IMG/VR virus record: IMGVR_UViG_3300022822_000069 | Location: 1-28,877 of that record | Reading direction: 5' to 3' (one strand) | DNA from: a virus | DNA length: 28,877 nucleotides | Part shown: in pieces, positions 1-9,700 of the stretch | Numbering within the stretch: the first letter of the stretch is position 1 | Layout of the letters: each line of letters opens with the position of its first letter | Translations under genes and position numbers: made by a program | Notes under the pieces: generated by a model | What the model saw: the letters and a program-made list of their open reading frames with translations, nothing else | What the model was told of the DNA's origin: nothing | Databases searched by the model: none

Positions 1-1
1 T

Positions 2-2074
2 AAACTAACGGGAGTTACTAGAGGCTTACATCATTTTGTTAGTAAAGCATCTATTAAGTACGCAGCTATCGGAACTAATAGAATTTTATATATTTATTCA
101 GGGGGAGTGTACTACGATATACATCCTATTAAAACAGACTTCGGAGTTTTGTCAGGCGCCTTTACTTGTAATTTTACCAGCGGTAGTGCTGCAGTAACTA
201 TTACTTTCCCAGGAGGATCTTATACTACAGCAGGAATGTCACAAGGTGATATTTTATTGATGACTGATTTTACTGGTGGAGCAGGTACAGGATTTTCAGC
301 AACAGATTTTGATGATAAAAAATTTATGATTGCTTCAGTTGATAGTACAACTCAAGTTACAATCACAATGCCAAGTAATTCTACAGCGAGTACAACAGGA
401 ACATTTAAAGTCCAGTGGTATTACCCAGTGGGACCAGCAGAACAATTAGGAGATTTTGGTTGGGGTATATCTTTATTTGGTGGAAATATTTTAGGAGCAT
501 TAACAACTACATTAAATGGTAGTTTAAGTGATAACGCTTTTGGAACAGGAGGAAGTGGAACAACTATTACATTAGCGAGTGTTACCGGCCTTCCAAGTAC
601 AGGTACAAATTATATTCAAGTGGGTACTGAAGAAATATCTTACACAGGAGTTACAGCAAGTACTATAACTGGAATTACTAGAGCGGTAAGAGGATCAACA
701 AGAGCAGCACATAGCACCGGCGCTACAGTTACTAATACTTCATCTTACACAGGATGGGGATCACCGGCCGCTAACACCGATTCTGTATCAGACCCCGGTC
801 AATGGTCCTTGGACAATTTAGGCCAAACTTTAATTGCTTTAATTGTTAATGGGGAATGTTTCGAATGGGATTCAAACGCAGTTAATGCAACAGATAATAG
901 AGCAACAATTATTGCAGGTGCACCGACAGCATCGAGAGATATGTTAGTATCAACACCGGATAGACACTTAGTATTTTTTGGAACAGAGACTACGATTGGG
1001 GATCCTACAACCCAAGATGGTATGTTTATAAGATTCTCTTCTCAAGAAAATATTAATGACTACACTCCAACAGCAATCAATAGTGCTGGTACACAGAGAT
1101 TGGCCGCCGGATCACGGATCGTGGGTGCTAAACTTGGTAGAAATGCAATCTATGTTTGGAGTGATACTTCTTTATTTACTATGAGATTTGTTGGAACTCC
1201 ATTTACATTTGCTTACGAACAAGTTGGAACGAACTGTGGATTACTAGGTAAGAATGCAGCCGTTGAAGTTGATGGTGCGGCTTACTGGATGTCTGATAAT
1301 GGTTTCTTTAGATATACGGGTCGATTAGAATCGATGGATTGTTTGGTCGAAGATTATGTTTATGATGATCTTAATACAACTTCTAATGAATTAGTATATT
1401 GTGGTATTAATAACTTGTTTGGTGAGATCACTTGGTTCTACCCAACGTCTACTTCCAATACAAATAATAGATCTGTTACATACAGTTATCTAGACTCAAC
1501 AGCAAAAAGACCTATCTGGTTTACTAATGCTAGTACACTTTATCAAAGAAGTACTTGGGCAGACTCAGCTGTATTTGGTTTACCTCATGCAAGTAAATAT
1601 GATGCAGGAGACGATGCGTCTTTTGATGTCGTAGGTAATACGGATGGAGTTACAATTTATTTTGAACATGAAACTGGAGTCAATCAACAACTAGCGGGTA
1701 CTATAGCAACTGCTATTCCAGCAAATATTACTTCAGGAGATTATGATATTACACAAAAAGTAGTTAAAGGAGCAGCAACTAATATGGCTGACCTTAGAGG
1801 AGATGGAGAAAGTATTATGAGGGTAAGTAGAATTATTCCTGACTTTGTTTCTCAAACAGGGAATGCTATTGTACAACTAGATTTAAGAGACTATCCAAAT
1901 AACTCTGCAGCAAGCTCCTCATTAGGTCCGTTTACAGTGACAACTTCTACAAGTAAAGTAGATACACGAGCTAGAGCTAGAGCAATTGCTTTAACTATTT
2001 CTAACACTGCGGTAGATAGTAGTTGGAAGTTAGGGACTTTTAGATTAGATATACAATCTGGAGGAAGACGATAG
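2..2074 (+). CDS. Tail/DNA-stabilisation structural protein (5' partial)
   Basis: The frame is open to the left edge, so the first residues are missing; 690 residues are visible. The GTG at 107 is only an internal codon, because the upstream frame reads on as GTNRILYIYSGGVYYDI, which resembles the N-terminal part of P22 gp10-like packaged-DNA stabilisation proteins and related tail hub proteins. The protein is rich in Thr, Ser, Gly and Asn with short beta-type segments and few Lys, as expected for a virion beta-structure. Around residues 170-235 it carries a module (TLASVTGLPSTG, then EEISYTG and ITRAVRGST) that recurs in many phage structural proteins. It heads the plus-strand virion module and its stop overlaps the next GTG start. 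The structural role is fairly sure; the exact tail position is inferred. Confidence 0.65.
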   Translation, partial: KLTGVTRGLHHFVSKASIKYAAIGTNRILYIYSGGVYYDIHPIKTDFGVLSGAFTCNFTSGSAAVTITFPGGSYTTAGMSQGDILLMTDFTGGAGTGFSATDFDDKKFMIASVDSTTQVTITMPSNSTASTTGTFKVQWYYPVGPAEQLGDFGWGISLFGGNILGALTTTLNGSLSDNAFGTGGSGTTITLASVTGLPSTGTNYIQVGTEEISYTGVTASTITGITRAVRGSTRAAHSTGATVTNTSSYTGWGSPAANTDSVSDPGQWSLDNLGQTLIALIVNGECFEWDSNAVNATDNRATIIAGAPTASRDMLVSTPDRHLVFFGTETTIGDPTTQDGMFIRFSSQENINDYTPTAINSAGTQRLAAGSRIVGAKLGRNAIYVWSDTSLFTMRFVGTPFTFAYEQVGTNCGLLGKNAAVEVDGAAYWMSDNGFFRYTGRLESMDCLVEDYVYDDLNTTSNELVYCGINNLFGEITWFYPTSTSNTNNRSVTYSYLDSTAKRPIWFTNASTLYQRSTWADSAVFGLPHASKYDAGDDASFDVVGNTDGVTIYFEHETGVNQQLAGTIATAIPANITSGDYDITQKVVKGAATNMADLRGDGESIMRVSRIIPDFVSQTGNAIVQLDLRDYPNNSAASSSLGPFTVTTSTSKVDTRARARAIALTISNTAVDSSWKLGTFRLDIQSGGRR

Positions 2075-2238
2075 TGGCAAAAATTGTACAATCCTTAACT
2101 AGAGCAAGTGAAGAATACGAAGCGGACACTGCACAATCTTTGGTTAGAGATTTAGATGCTGTGTTAGAGAAATTAAACACAACGTTTCAAGAAGAATTAA
2201 AACAGGAGATAGAAGCTAGAAGCTTCTTTTTAGATTAA
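2074..2238 (+). CDS. Small acidic/helical virion-module protein, 54 aa
   Basis: The GTG start at 2074 shares its G with the TAG stop of the preceding gene, and the TAA stop overlaps the ATG of the next, so it fills the space between two structural genes in the style of the module. It begins MAKIVQSLTRASEEYEA and continues as one likely amphipathic helix (AQSLVRDLDAVLEKLNTTFQEE). It has no Cys and no membrane segment. The gene is below usual length cut-offs. A small scaffold, linker or chaperone-like role beside the tail protein is possible, but I do not recognise a family. Confidence 0.6.
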   Translation: MAKIVQSLTRASEEYEADTAQSLVRDLDAVLEKLNTTFQEELKQEIEARSFFLD

Positions 2239-2573
2239 TGGCAGTAGTCAATCAATATAAATTTGTAGGAATAGATAACAGTACAACAGGTAGTGCACTT
2301 ACACCTTTTGGTTCAGGGTTTCCTTTAGTAAGTGAAACGTATGTTATTAAATCTATTTTAGTTACATCAGCAGGTACACCAACAACGACTGTTACAAACA
2401 ATAGTATTACAGCTATTAAAACAATAGGTCTAACAGCAAATGTTACAACAGAATTATTAACCCAACCGCTAATAGTAGAAGGTGGTAAAACCTTTACAGT
2501 ACAAGCAAGCACAACAGACTCGTTTGATGTAGCTATTAGCTATCTAAACATTAAGAAAGAGGTAACAACATAA
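2238..2573 (+). CDS. Small beta-rich virion-module protein, 111 aa
   Basis: The ATG at 2238 overlaps the previous TAA (TAATG) and its own stop overlaps the next ATG, indicating translational coupling. The protein is Thr/Val/Ser-rich with alternating hydrophobic residues (YVIKSILVTSAG, KTFTVQASTTDSF, VAISYLNIKK), suggesting a compact beta-sandwich such as a minor head or tail decoration protein. It has no Cys, Trp or signal peptide. The antisense reading frame here is only a shadow. Function is inferred from position and composition. Confidence 0.7.
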   Translation: MAVVNQYKFVGIDNSTTGSALTPFGSGFPLVSETYVIKSILVTSAGTPTTTVTNNSITAIKTIGLTANVTTELLTQPLIVEGGKTFTVQASTTDSFDVAISYLNIKKEVTT

Positions 2574-2740
2574 TGGAAATACTAAACGCAAAAGTAGAGA
2601 CGACTTACAGACACAAGGAAACAGGAGAGCTTTTTAAGGAGAGAAAAGACTGGGAAGCTAAGGGTTTCAAGCAAGAAGACATGGCTCAAGATGTAAAGGT
2701 TATTATGCCAGCACTTGATTTGTTGTCTAAAACAAAGTAA
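2573..2740 (+). CDS. Small charged hypothetical protein, 55 aa
   Basis: The ATG at 2573 overlaps the TAA of the preceding gene (TAATG). The product MEILNAKVETTYRHKETGEL... is rich in Lys and Glu, with a central KERKDWEAKGF segment and a C-terminal helix (VIMPALDLLSK). No motif is recognised. The overlap on the left and the 24-nt gap before a strong ribosome-binding site on the right fit a genuine tiny gene of the virion module. It is too short for most gene callers. Confidence 0.55.
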   Translation: MEILNAKVETTYRHKETGELFKERKDWEAKGFKQEDMAQDVKVIMPALDLLSKTK

Positions 2741-2764
2741 AGTAATAAACTCAGGAGAAAAATT

Positions 2765-3148
2765 ATGTTTGAAGAACAAATGTCACAATCAATAGAAGCA
2801 GGCGCACCCGATATCAAGTACAATCAAGGTGATATTGGAAGAGGCCAACCCCAAGACGAACAAGGTAAACAAGTTGCTGCTAAAATATGGGAGCAAATGG
2901 AACCCGAGCAAAAATCTCAATTCGGAAGTTTTGATGCTTTCTTTGCAAGCGGTATATGGAAACAAATTATCCAACAGATGCAAGCAGATGAATCAGGAAT
3001 TAATTCTCAAGCTCCAGAAATGATGCAAGAAAATGTTAACATGGCTGAGTCAATGCCAGGCGGTGGTATCGCTGATGTTGATATGAGAGAACAAGTTCAG
3101 ATGAGAGCCAACGGTGGTCTGATGGGTCTATACAACAGAGGTAGATAG
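2765..3148 (+). CDS. Virion-module hypothetical protein with C-terminal NGGLM tail, 127 aa
   Basis: A clear ribosome-binding site (AGGAG, 2753-2757) precedes the ATG at 2765. The protein is Gln/Met/Glu-rich (EEQMSQSIEAG, IWEQMEPEQKSQFGSFDAF) and probably helical. Its C-terminus, MRANGGLMGLYNRGR, resembles the Gly-rich GGLM segments of the next protein. It ends two bases before the start of the 633-residue Gly-rich protein and so is probably co-translated with it. A scaffold-like or internal head role is plausible but unproven. Confidence 0.7.
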   Translation: MFEEQMSQSIEAGAPDIKYNQGDIGRGQPQDEQGKQVAAKIWEQMEPEQKSQFGSFDAFFASGIWKQIIQQMQADESGINSQAPEMMQENVNMAESMPGGGIADVDMREQVQMRANGGLMGLYNRGR

Positions 3149-3150
3149 TC

Positions 3151-5052
3151 ATGGCCGGTATAAAAGATACCAAAATAATTAAAGGTCAACCACACCTGTT
3201 GACTTACATAACACCAAACGAAGTTGAAAAATTAAAAGCTTTAGGGGGTCAAGAGACTATGACACCTGAAGGCATACCTGCGTATCCTGAATATGATAAC
3301 TATGGTTTTAGTAGTCAATCGGATTTCAATTCAGGAGATGTGTCTAGATCTAATGATCCTAATGTAAGAGGAGAAGGACCAGGTCAAAATAGAGTAACCG
3401 CTTCTCAATTAGCTGCAACAAATGCAAAAGAAAAAGCAGATGCAATTGCAAAAGATATTGCAAAAAGAGAATTAGAAAAATCTAAATATGATGTAGGTAC
3501 TAAGAAAAATCCTTATGCAGATTTTTTTAGTAAACAAAAAATAAAAAGCATGAACAAAGCTGCTCGAAGAAATAAATATAAAACTTTACAAGAATTAAAT
3601 CAACTTCCAAAAGATGAACTAAGTAAAAGTCAACTTGCATTTATGGCAATGAATCCGATTTATGGTTTTGGAAAATTAATAAGTGGACAAACAAAAGTTA
3701 ATCCAGAAACAGATATGTTTGATATAGATTCGATAAGAGAAATAGGTGGTCAAACACAATATACACCTACTGTAGATCCTGTTACAGGGAAAACAACCTA
3801 TGGTACAACAGCCAATCAAGCAAAACAATTAGGTTATTTAAAACAAGATATAGACATGAGCACTAGAAAAGATATTACTCAAAACGAATTTGATGAATAT
3901 ATGAACAGAAAAAAAATTCCTACTTTTGAAAGTGGTGGCAACCCTAATATTTTACCACAATACGCAATGATGGGGGGTGGTGCAGACATGGGATCAGAAG
4001 ATGTTGAACCGTATAATCAATTTACTTATGACGAAGATGCTTTTGGTCTTGGCGGAGACTCAGCAGATGTAACAAGAGCTTCATATGATTTTAACCAAGG
4101 TGGAAGAGCCGGAAAAGCTGAAGGTGGGATCATGGAACTAAGAGCACGAAGAGCTTTCGGTGGGATCATGGATAGAGTTGATAAGAGACAAGGATATTTT
4201 TTAGGAGGTATAGGTAAAGCTATTAAAGGTGTAGTTGGTGGCGTGGCTGATGCAGCAGGTAAAGTTTTAAAAAGTGATGTTGGTAAGATGGCAATAGCCG
4301 GCGCAGCATTTTATTATGGTGGCGGTGGTTCTGGTATGTTTGCTCAAGGATCCGCTGGTGGTGGTGGTTGGATGGGTGGTTTAAAAGCAATGGGTGGTAA
4401 TTTTATGAGTTCAGCAAACCCTCTTTTATTTTCAGGTGGTAAACTTAGTCTAGGTAAACTAGGGTTAGCTTCAGCAGCACTACCTTTTTTAATGCCAGCA
4501 GCTAAACCAAACGAAACAAGTTTTAGTGATAGAGGTGGATCATTAATAGATCCTATAACAGGACTACCCGCAAAACCAGCTGAGATGAGAGCATCACTAA
4601 ATAATGCTTTAGATAATGCTGATGGAGATCCTATTAGAATAAAACAAATTAATGATGCCTATGCTTTTTTAGGACCTGATGAAAGACTAGGAACTTACTC
4701 ACCTTATAGAACTTATGGAGTTAAAGATGGTGGCAGAATAGGTAAAGCAGAAGGTGGATTAATGGACCTTGGTGGTATGGAAAAAGATTACAGAGCTGAA
4801 GGTGGATTTGTACCTATTGGAGAATATGAAAAGAAGGACGATGTACCAGCAAGACTAAGTGTTAATGAATTTGTATTCACAGCTGACGCTGTAAGAGGCG
4901 CAGGTCAAGGAGACATAGATAAAGGTGCAGAGATCATGGAAAATATGATGAAAAATTTAGAAAAAGGTGGTACAATATCAGAGGAATCACAAGGAAATAT
5001 TGGAGCCCAACAAATGTTTGAAACATCAGAGCGATTAGGAGAAGTAATATAA
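3151..5052 (+). CDS. Large Gly-rich virion protein with GKAEGG repeats, 633 aa
   Basis: The N-terminal 260 residues are hydrophilic and Lys/Asn/Gln-rich. From about residue 316 there is a Gly-rich stretch with GGRAGKAEGGIM, then FGGIMDRVDKR, and a hydrophobic Gly/Ala segment (roughly 350-450, including KMAIAGAAFYYGGGG and ASAALPFLMPAA) that could insert in or cross a membrane. GGRIGKAEGGLM returns near residue 527. The last 80 residues contain DDVPARLSVNEFVFTADAVR and a helical GAEIMENMMKNLEKGG, an ending I associate with marine phage structural proteins. The position before the long internal protein, with a hydrophobic core, suits an internal or ejection-type protein. The function is inferred. 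Confidence 0.7.
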   Translation: MAGIKDTKIIKGQPHLLTYITPNEVEKLKALGGQETMTPEGIPAYPEYDNYGFSSQSDFNSGDVSRSNDPNVRGEGPGQNRVTASQLAATNAKEKADAIAKDIAKRELEKSKYDVGTKKNPYADFFSKQKIKSMNKAARRNKYKTLQELNQLPKDELSKSQLAFMAMNPIYGFGKLISGQTKVNPETDMFDIDSIREIGGQTQYTPTVDPVTGKTTYGTTANQAKQLGYLKQDIDMSTRKDITQNEFDEYMNRKKIPTFESGGNPNILPQYAMMGGGADMGSEDVEPYNQFTYDEDAFGLGGDSADVTRASYDFNQGGRAGKAEGGIMELRARRAFGGIMDRVDKRQGYFLGGIGKAIKGVVGGVADAAGKVLKSDVGKMAIAGAAFYYGGGGSGMFAQGSAGGGGWMGGLKAMGGNFMSSANPLLFSGGKLSLGKLGLASAALPFLMPAAKPNETSFSDRGGSLIDPITGLPAKPAEMRASLNNALDNADGDPIRIKQINDAYAFLGPDERLGTYSPYRTYGVKDGGRIGKAEGGLMDLGGMEKDYRAEGGFVPIGEYEKKDDVPARLSVNEFVFTADAVRGAGQGDIDKGAEIMENMMKNLEKGGTISEESQGNIGAQQMFETSERLGEVI

Positions 5053-5900
5053 TGGCAATAACAGAAACTAGAAGTTTACCCCCACAGTTTGTAGAAGATC
5101 TAGGTAAAGATTACGCAACACAGTTAACGGGTTTAACTTCACAACCAATGGACACGACCAAGTTTCAACCTATGGTTGCAGGTCAAGACCAAGCACAAAC
5201 AGACGCTTATAATTTAGCAACTACACAAGGTCAAGGTATCGGAGCTTACGCACCTTATCTATCACAAGCGGGAGCTTATGGAACAGCAGCCGCAGGTCTT
5301 TCAGGGCCTCAAGGTTATTCAAGTTTCATGTCCCCTTATCAACAAGATGTTATCGATGCAACAATGAGTGAGTATGATACACAAGCTGCAAAAGGAATTA
5401 CAGGTATAGGTCAACAAGCAGCGATGTCTGGAAATTTAGGTGGTGGACGTGAAGGGGTTATGAGATCAGAATATCAAAACAAATCTGACATGAACAGAGC
5501 ATTACTACAAGCTGGAATGTTACAACAAGGATTTGGCCAAGCACAACAAGCAGCTAACACAGCGTTCGGTCAACAACAACAGTTAGGAGCTGATCAACAA
5601 AGAATGGCTCAACTAGTTCCAGGATTATACGGAGCAGATATTGGAACATTACAATCAGCAGGTCAAACTCAACAACTACAAGCACAAAATATTCTTGATC
5701 AACAAAGAGAAGCTAATAGAATGGCAGCCTACGAACCTTACGAAAGATTAGGTTACATGGGTGCGGGTATGGGTAATGTTATGGGAGGTGCAATGGGTCA
5801 GTATCAATCACAAGTTACACCTAATCAATCTCCACTACAGCAAGCTATGGGTATCGCTTCACTAGGACTAGGAGCTTATCAAGCTTTTAAACCAAGGTAA
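5052..5900 (+). CDS. Gln/Ala-rich internal virion protein, 282 aa
   Basis: The start overlaps the previous stop (TAATG) and is preceded by GGAGAAG. The protein is dominated by Gln, Ala and Gly, with helical stretches such as GFGQAQQAANTAFGQQQQLG and LQAQNILDQQREANRM. The central block has FMSPYQQDVIDATMSEYDTQ followed by GNLGGGREGVM, a pattern seen in a widespread phage structural family. The length and Ala/Gln composition recall small internal core or ejection proteins such as T7 gp14, but no homology was tested. The order Gly-rich protein, Gln-rich protein, giant protein matches a three-part ejection apparatus. Confidence 0.65.
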   Translation: MAITETRSLPPQFVEDLGKDYATQLTGLTSQPMDTTKFQPMVAGQDQAQTDAYNLATTQGQGIGAYAPYLSQAGAYGTAAAGLSGPQGYSSFMSPYQQDVIDATMSEYDTQAAKGITGIGQQAAMSGNLGGGREGVMRSEYQNKSDMNRALLQAGMLQQGFGQAQQAANTAFGQQQQLGADQQRMAQLVPGLYGADIGTLQSAGQTQQLQAQNILDQQREANRMAAYEPYERLGYMGAGMGNVMGGAMGQYQSQVTPNQSPLQQAMGIASLGLGAYQAFKPR

Positions 5901-5902
5901 TT

Positions 5903-6757
5903 ATGTTTAATAAAACTTTAAGTAGACCTATGTTTAGACGCGGCGGTAAAGCTGAAGGAGGCATTACGTCTGGACTAAGAAGACAAGGTTACGCTGGTGA
6001 TGATGGTAATCAAAACGTTATTAAAAATGATATGGAAAAAGTTGCAACCAATAAGAGTCAATTTGATAAAGCCTTTCCTTCATATAACAATGCAGGTTCT
6101 GATTTTTTTCTGAACCTTGGATCAAATATATTAGCAGCGCCAGGAGGTAATCCTATTTTACAGACATTAGGTACCGCAGCGAAAGAACCTTTACTTCAAA
6201 TGCAAAAAACAAACATGGCTAACACGCAAGGTAACAGAGAACTTGCATTAAAATTTTGGAACAATTTAGATGATGATGACAAAATTCTAGTTGAAAAACA
6301 AATGGATTTTTATATGTCTAAAGACGGGGGTAATATGAGTCGAGAAAAAGCTCTGGAACAAATTATGTTTAGGAAATCACAGAGTCCTACAGATGCTGCA
6401 AGAGAAGCGATATTAACTGAACAAGATGATACAACAAATGCAGTAAATTCTATAGCAAAAACATTTGGTTTAGGTATGCCTGATGCTGCAACTTTAAATA
6501 CATTTTTTGGAGACATTGAAGCAGGTACATACGAAGGTGCTCCACATGATCCAAGTACATTCTTTATTGAAGATGACGATGTAGCAAGAAGTGGTAAAGA
6601 CAGTAGACTTGTTGTAAAAGATTTTGATCCTAATAAAGATGACTACAAAGATGGTAGAGTTTACATAGATTTCATAACTAAAATAGCTTACGTAAAACAA
6701 GGACAATTCTTTGTTCCTTATAGTGAATGGTCCGCAGAAGAAATTAAAACAGATTAG
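5903..6757 (+). CDS. Virion protein with N-terminal RRGGKAEGG motif, 284 aa
   Basis: It starts two bases after the preceding stop, with AAGG upstream. The N-terminus (MFNKTLSRPMFRRGGKAEGG, then ITSGLRRQGY) is Arg/Gly-rich and repeats the GKAEGG element found twice in the 633-residue protein. The middle is helical (LALKFWNNLDDDDKILVEKQ). The C-terminal part is acidic and ends in a short beta-rich segment (GRVYIDFITKIAYVKQGQFF). No catalytic motif is visible. It is part of the run of internal virion genes just before the giant protein, so it is likely a virion component. Confidence 0.65.
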   Translation: MFNKTLSRPMFRRGGKAEGGITSGLRRQGYAGDDGNQNVIKNDMEKVATNKSQFDKAFPSYNNAGSDFFLNLGSNILAAPGGNPILQTLGTAAKEPLLQMQKTNMANTQGNRELALKFWNNLDDDDKILVEKQMDFYMSKDGGNMSREKALEQIMFRKSQSPTDAAREAILTEQDDTTNAVNSIAKTFGLGMPDAATLNTFFGDIEAGTYEGAPHDPSTFFIEDDDVARSGKDSRLVVKDFDPNKDDYKDGRVYIDFITKIAYVKQGQFFVPYSEWSAEEIKTD

Positions 6758-6765
6758 GAGGATAA

Positions 6766-9700
6766 ATGCCGTTCGGAATCGACCCTCGAAAAATAATAGA
6801 AGAAGATAATCAAGAAGAAGATAAAAAAGTTAAAGAAGCCATTAAAAAAACTTTAACTTTTGAGGAACAGATTGAAGAAAATGAAACTACTATTAGAAAG
6901 CGAAGCGACATTTCTAAAAACTTTTCTGAAGTTGATAAGGCTCTGCGTGAAGTAAACTTTGTTGAGAAAGAAGGCATGGCTGCCTGGAGAAAAGAAAAAG
7001 AAGAAACAGATCCAGAAGGATTTGAAAAATTTCAAGACTGGGAAAGTAAAACTTTATTTGGCAAACTTGGTATTGGTAAAAAATCTAAAACACTAGAACA
7101 AGAAGAAGTTAAAACTAAAGATATTGAAAAACCTTTTGTCTTTGATGATGAAGAAGAGGGTACTGGTGGTAAAATTAAAACACAATCAAAGGGTATACCT
7201 TTTGAAAGTGAAGTAGGAATAACAGAATCAATTGGTTCTGCACTTGTTTCAGGTGCTATAAAAATTCCTAAAGGTTTCATGAATATTGGAGCATGGACCA
7301 TGGATGTATTTGGAGATGAAAACATTCCAGTGGATCAAGGTAAAGTTGCTCAGTTTGAAAATTGGTTTGATAAAACTTACATCGGTGGACTAGAAGGTTA
7401 CGCTGAAGAGCGAGCACGAGCTACTGCCGTAGGTAGACTTACAGAAATGATGGTACAGTTTTATGGAGGTTGGAAAACTGTTGGTAAAGGAGCTGAAAAA
7501 ATAGCTCTTAAAGCTCAAGAAGGAATTAACAAAGCAACTACGGCTATTAAAAAAGGAAAGTATTTAAGAACAGCCGGTAACAAAGAAGGTTACAAGTTAG
7601 CTAAAGAAGTTGAAAAATGGAATAAACTTTCAGGTAAACAAAAGTTTGTGGGAATGTTTGTAGGAGGAGGTGTAACTGGAGGGGTGATCTATGATAATTT
7701 AAATATAGGAACTTTTGGAGACATAGAAGCATTAGATTTTTTACCCACAGGATTAGATAGAGAACAGAAAGATACAGCTAAGGAAGATGCAATGAGGATG
7801 TTCTATAACAAATTAAAATTTGCTGGTGAAATGGGTTTTCCTATTATTCCTGCAATTATTGGTGGGGGTAGAATTGGTAAAAGTATTTTAGACGGAGCAG
7901 TTAAGAGAAATGCAAATGCCGGAAAGTTTGATAAGTTTGTAGAAAAATTTGTTGCTAGACCTTTTAGATCTAGAGGACCTTTCCCAGAGAAACAGTTTCA
8001 AGCCATGCAAAGATTAGAAGGTAAAAGAACTTCAGCTAATTTATTGTCTACAGATTATCTTAGAAACCTAGATGAATTAGTTAAACAGATATCCAAGTAT
8101 TCACAAGGAGCAGCTAATGCCAGTGGTATGACTACTGAAATGTCTAGTCTAATTGTAGATTTAATTAGAAAGGGTAAGCTTGGAGTTCAAAATGGTAAAG
8201 TAGTTGTTAAAGGATTTGGTGATGCAGATTTAGAAAATTTCTATCAAGCGATGACAGGTAAATTAAAAATAAAATCTGATGATGTTGTAAAATTAGTTGA
8301 ACAATTAACAGGGGTCCATCAATCATGGGCTCAGTTTTTAAACACAGTGGTTCAAGGTAAAAACTTAAACGTAGCTACTAAAGAATTTACAGCTTTAATG
8401 AATGATAGAATTAGAAATACTTTAAACTCAGAGTATAAAATATTTGAACAAGGAGGCGTTAAACCTTTTGTAGAAAACGCAACGTCTAATGATGTTTTAA
8501 AAGAAGTAGCAGATATTTTTATGAGAAGTGCAAAAGCTAATGGTAAAAGATTAAGTGCAGAAGATGCTGAATTAATTGTAAAAGATATTATTAAGAATGT
8601 TAGGTTAGATAAAAATACCACGACTCCTATATTTAAATATGAAGCATCAGACATAGCAAAAAACAAAGCATTAATAGTTAAAAACATTGGTGAAAATATA
8701 ACAGGAGGGGGTAAATTTAAACCAGATGGTAAAGGAGGATTGATACAAACTAAATCAGATCTAGCTGCCTTTAATAAATTGTTTGGTAAATTTGAAAATG
8801 CTGAATCCATCATAGCTAATGTGACAACGGATCTTGCAGAGATTGCAGCAAGAGATAGATTTTATAATGTAATTAAAGAAGGCTCTGATGAAATGATTAA
8901 AAAAGGTGAGATTGGAATTGTTTATCCAACTTATAACTCAGCTGTAAAAGCATTTGGATTAGGGGAAGACATTATAGATGCTACTTCTGGTCTACAACTT
9001 CCACAAAAATTAGGTGAGCAAGCTTACACAGTTCCTATCAATGGAATGTTTACAACTAGAACTATTGCCGAAGGTTTAAAATACGGTGCAGCAAATAGTA
9101 TGGGAAGTATAACTAAAAATATTGTTTATCAGTATGCAGTGATGCTACCTAAAGGATTGATCCAAGCTGGTAAAACAGTAGGGGGTCCTTTCACACATGC
9201 TAGAAATTTTTCATCCGGTGCAGTAACTACTGTTGCTTTAGGTAATTTTAGTTATGCTCTTAGACATCCGGGAGTTGCCATAAGATCTATGATAACCGCG
9301 TTTAATACATTACAGCCTCAACTTCTTTATAGAAATAAGCCAGGAGCTTTACGTTATATTGAAAGGGGAGGTAAACAAATTTCTTTAAGTGACAGTGAGT
9401 TTGCCGATGCTTTAAAAGGAGAAGGGGGCCAAGCATTATATAGATTTTTACTTGAAGAAGGTATGGTAAATCAAAGTGCTATCATGAGAGATGCCATAGG
9501 CTTACTTGAAGACGTAGCTAAACAAGGATTTCTAATGAAAGCTTGGAATAAATTAGGTAGAAAAACAAAAGCAGTTATAAAAGGGGCTCAAGATATGTAT
9601 GTTGCAGAGGATGATATCTGGAAAACTTGGAATTTTTTAATGGAAGATCATAAAATTGCAGGAGCTTATCAAAGAGCAATTAAGAAAAAAATTATTAATC

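Noticed and set aside
8352-8813. 153-residue minus-strand frame inside the giant virion gene
   Set aside because: It is antisense to a strong continuous coding frame; its Leu/Ser/Phe-rich composition is what antisense of Lys/Glu/Asn codons gives.
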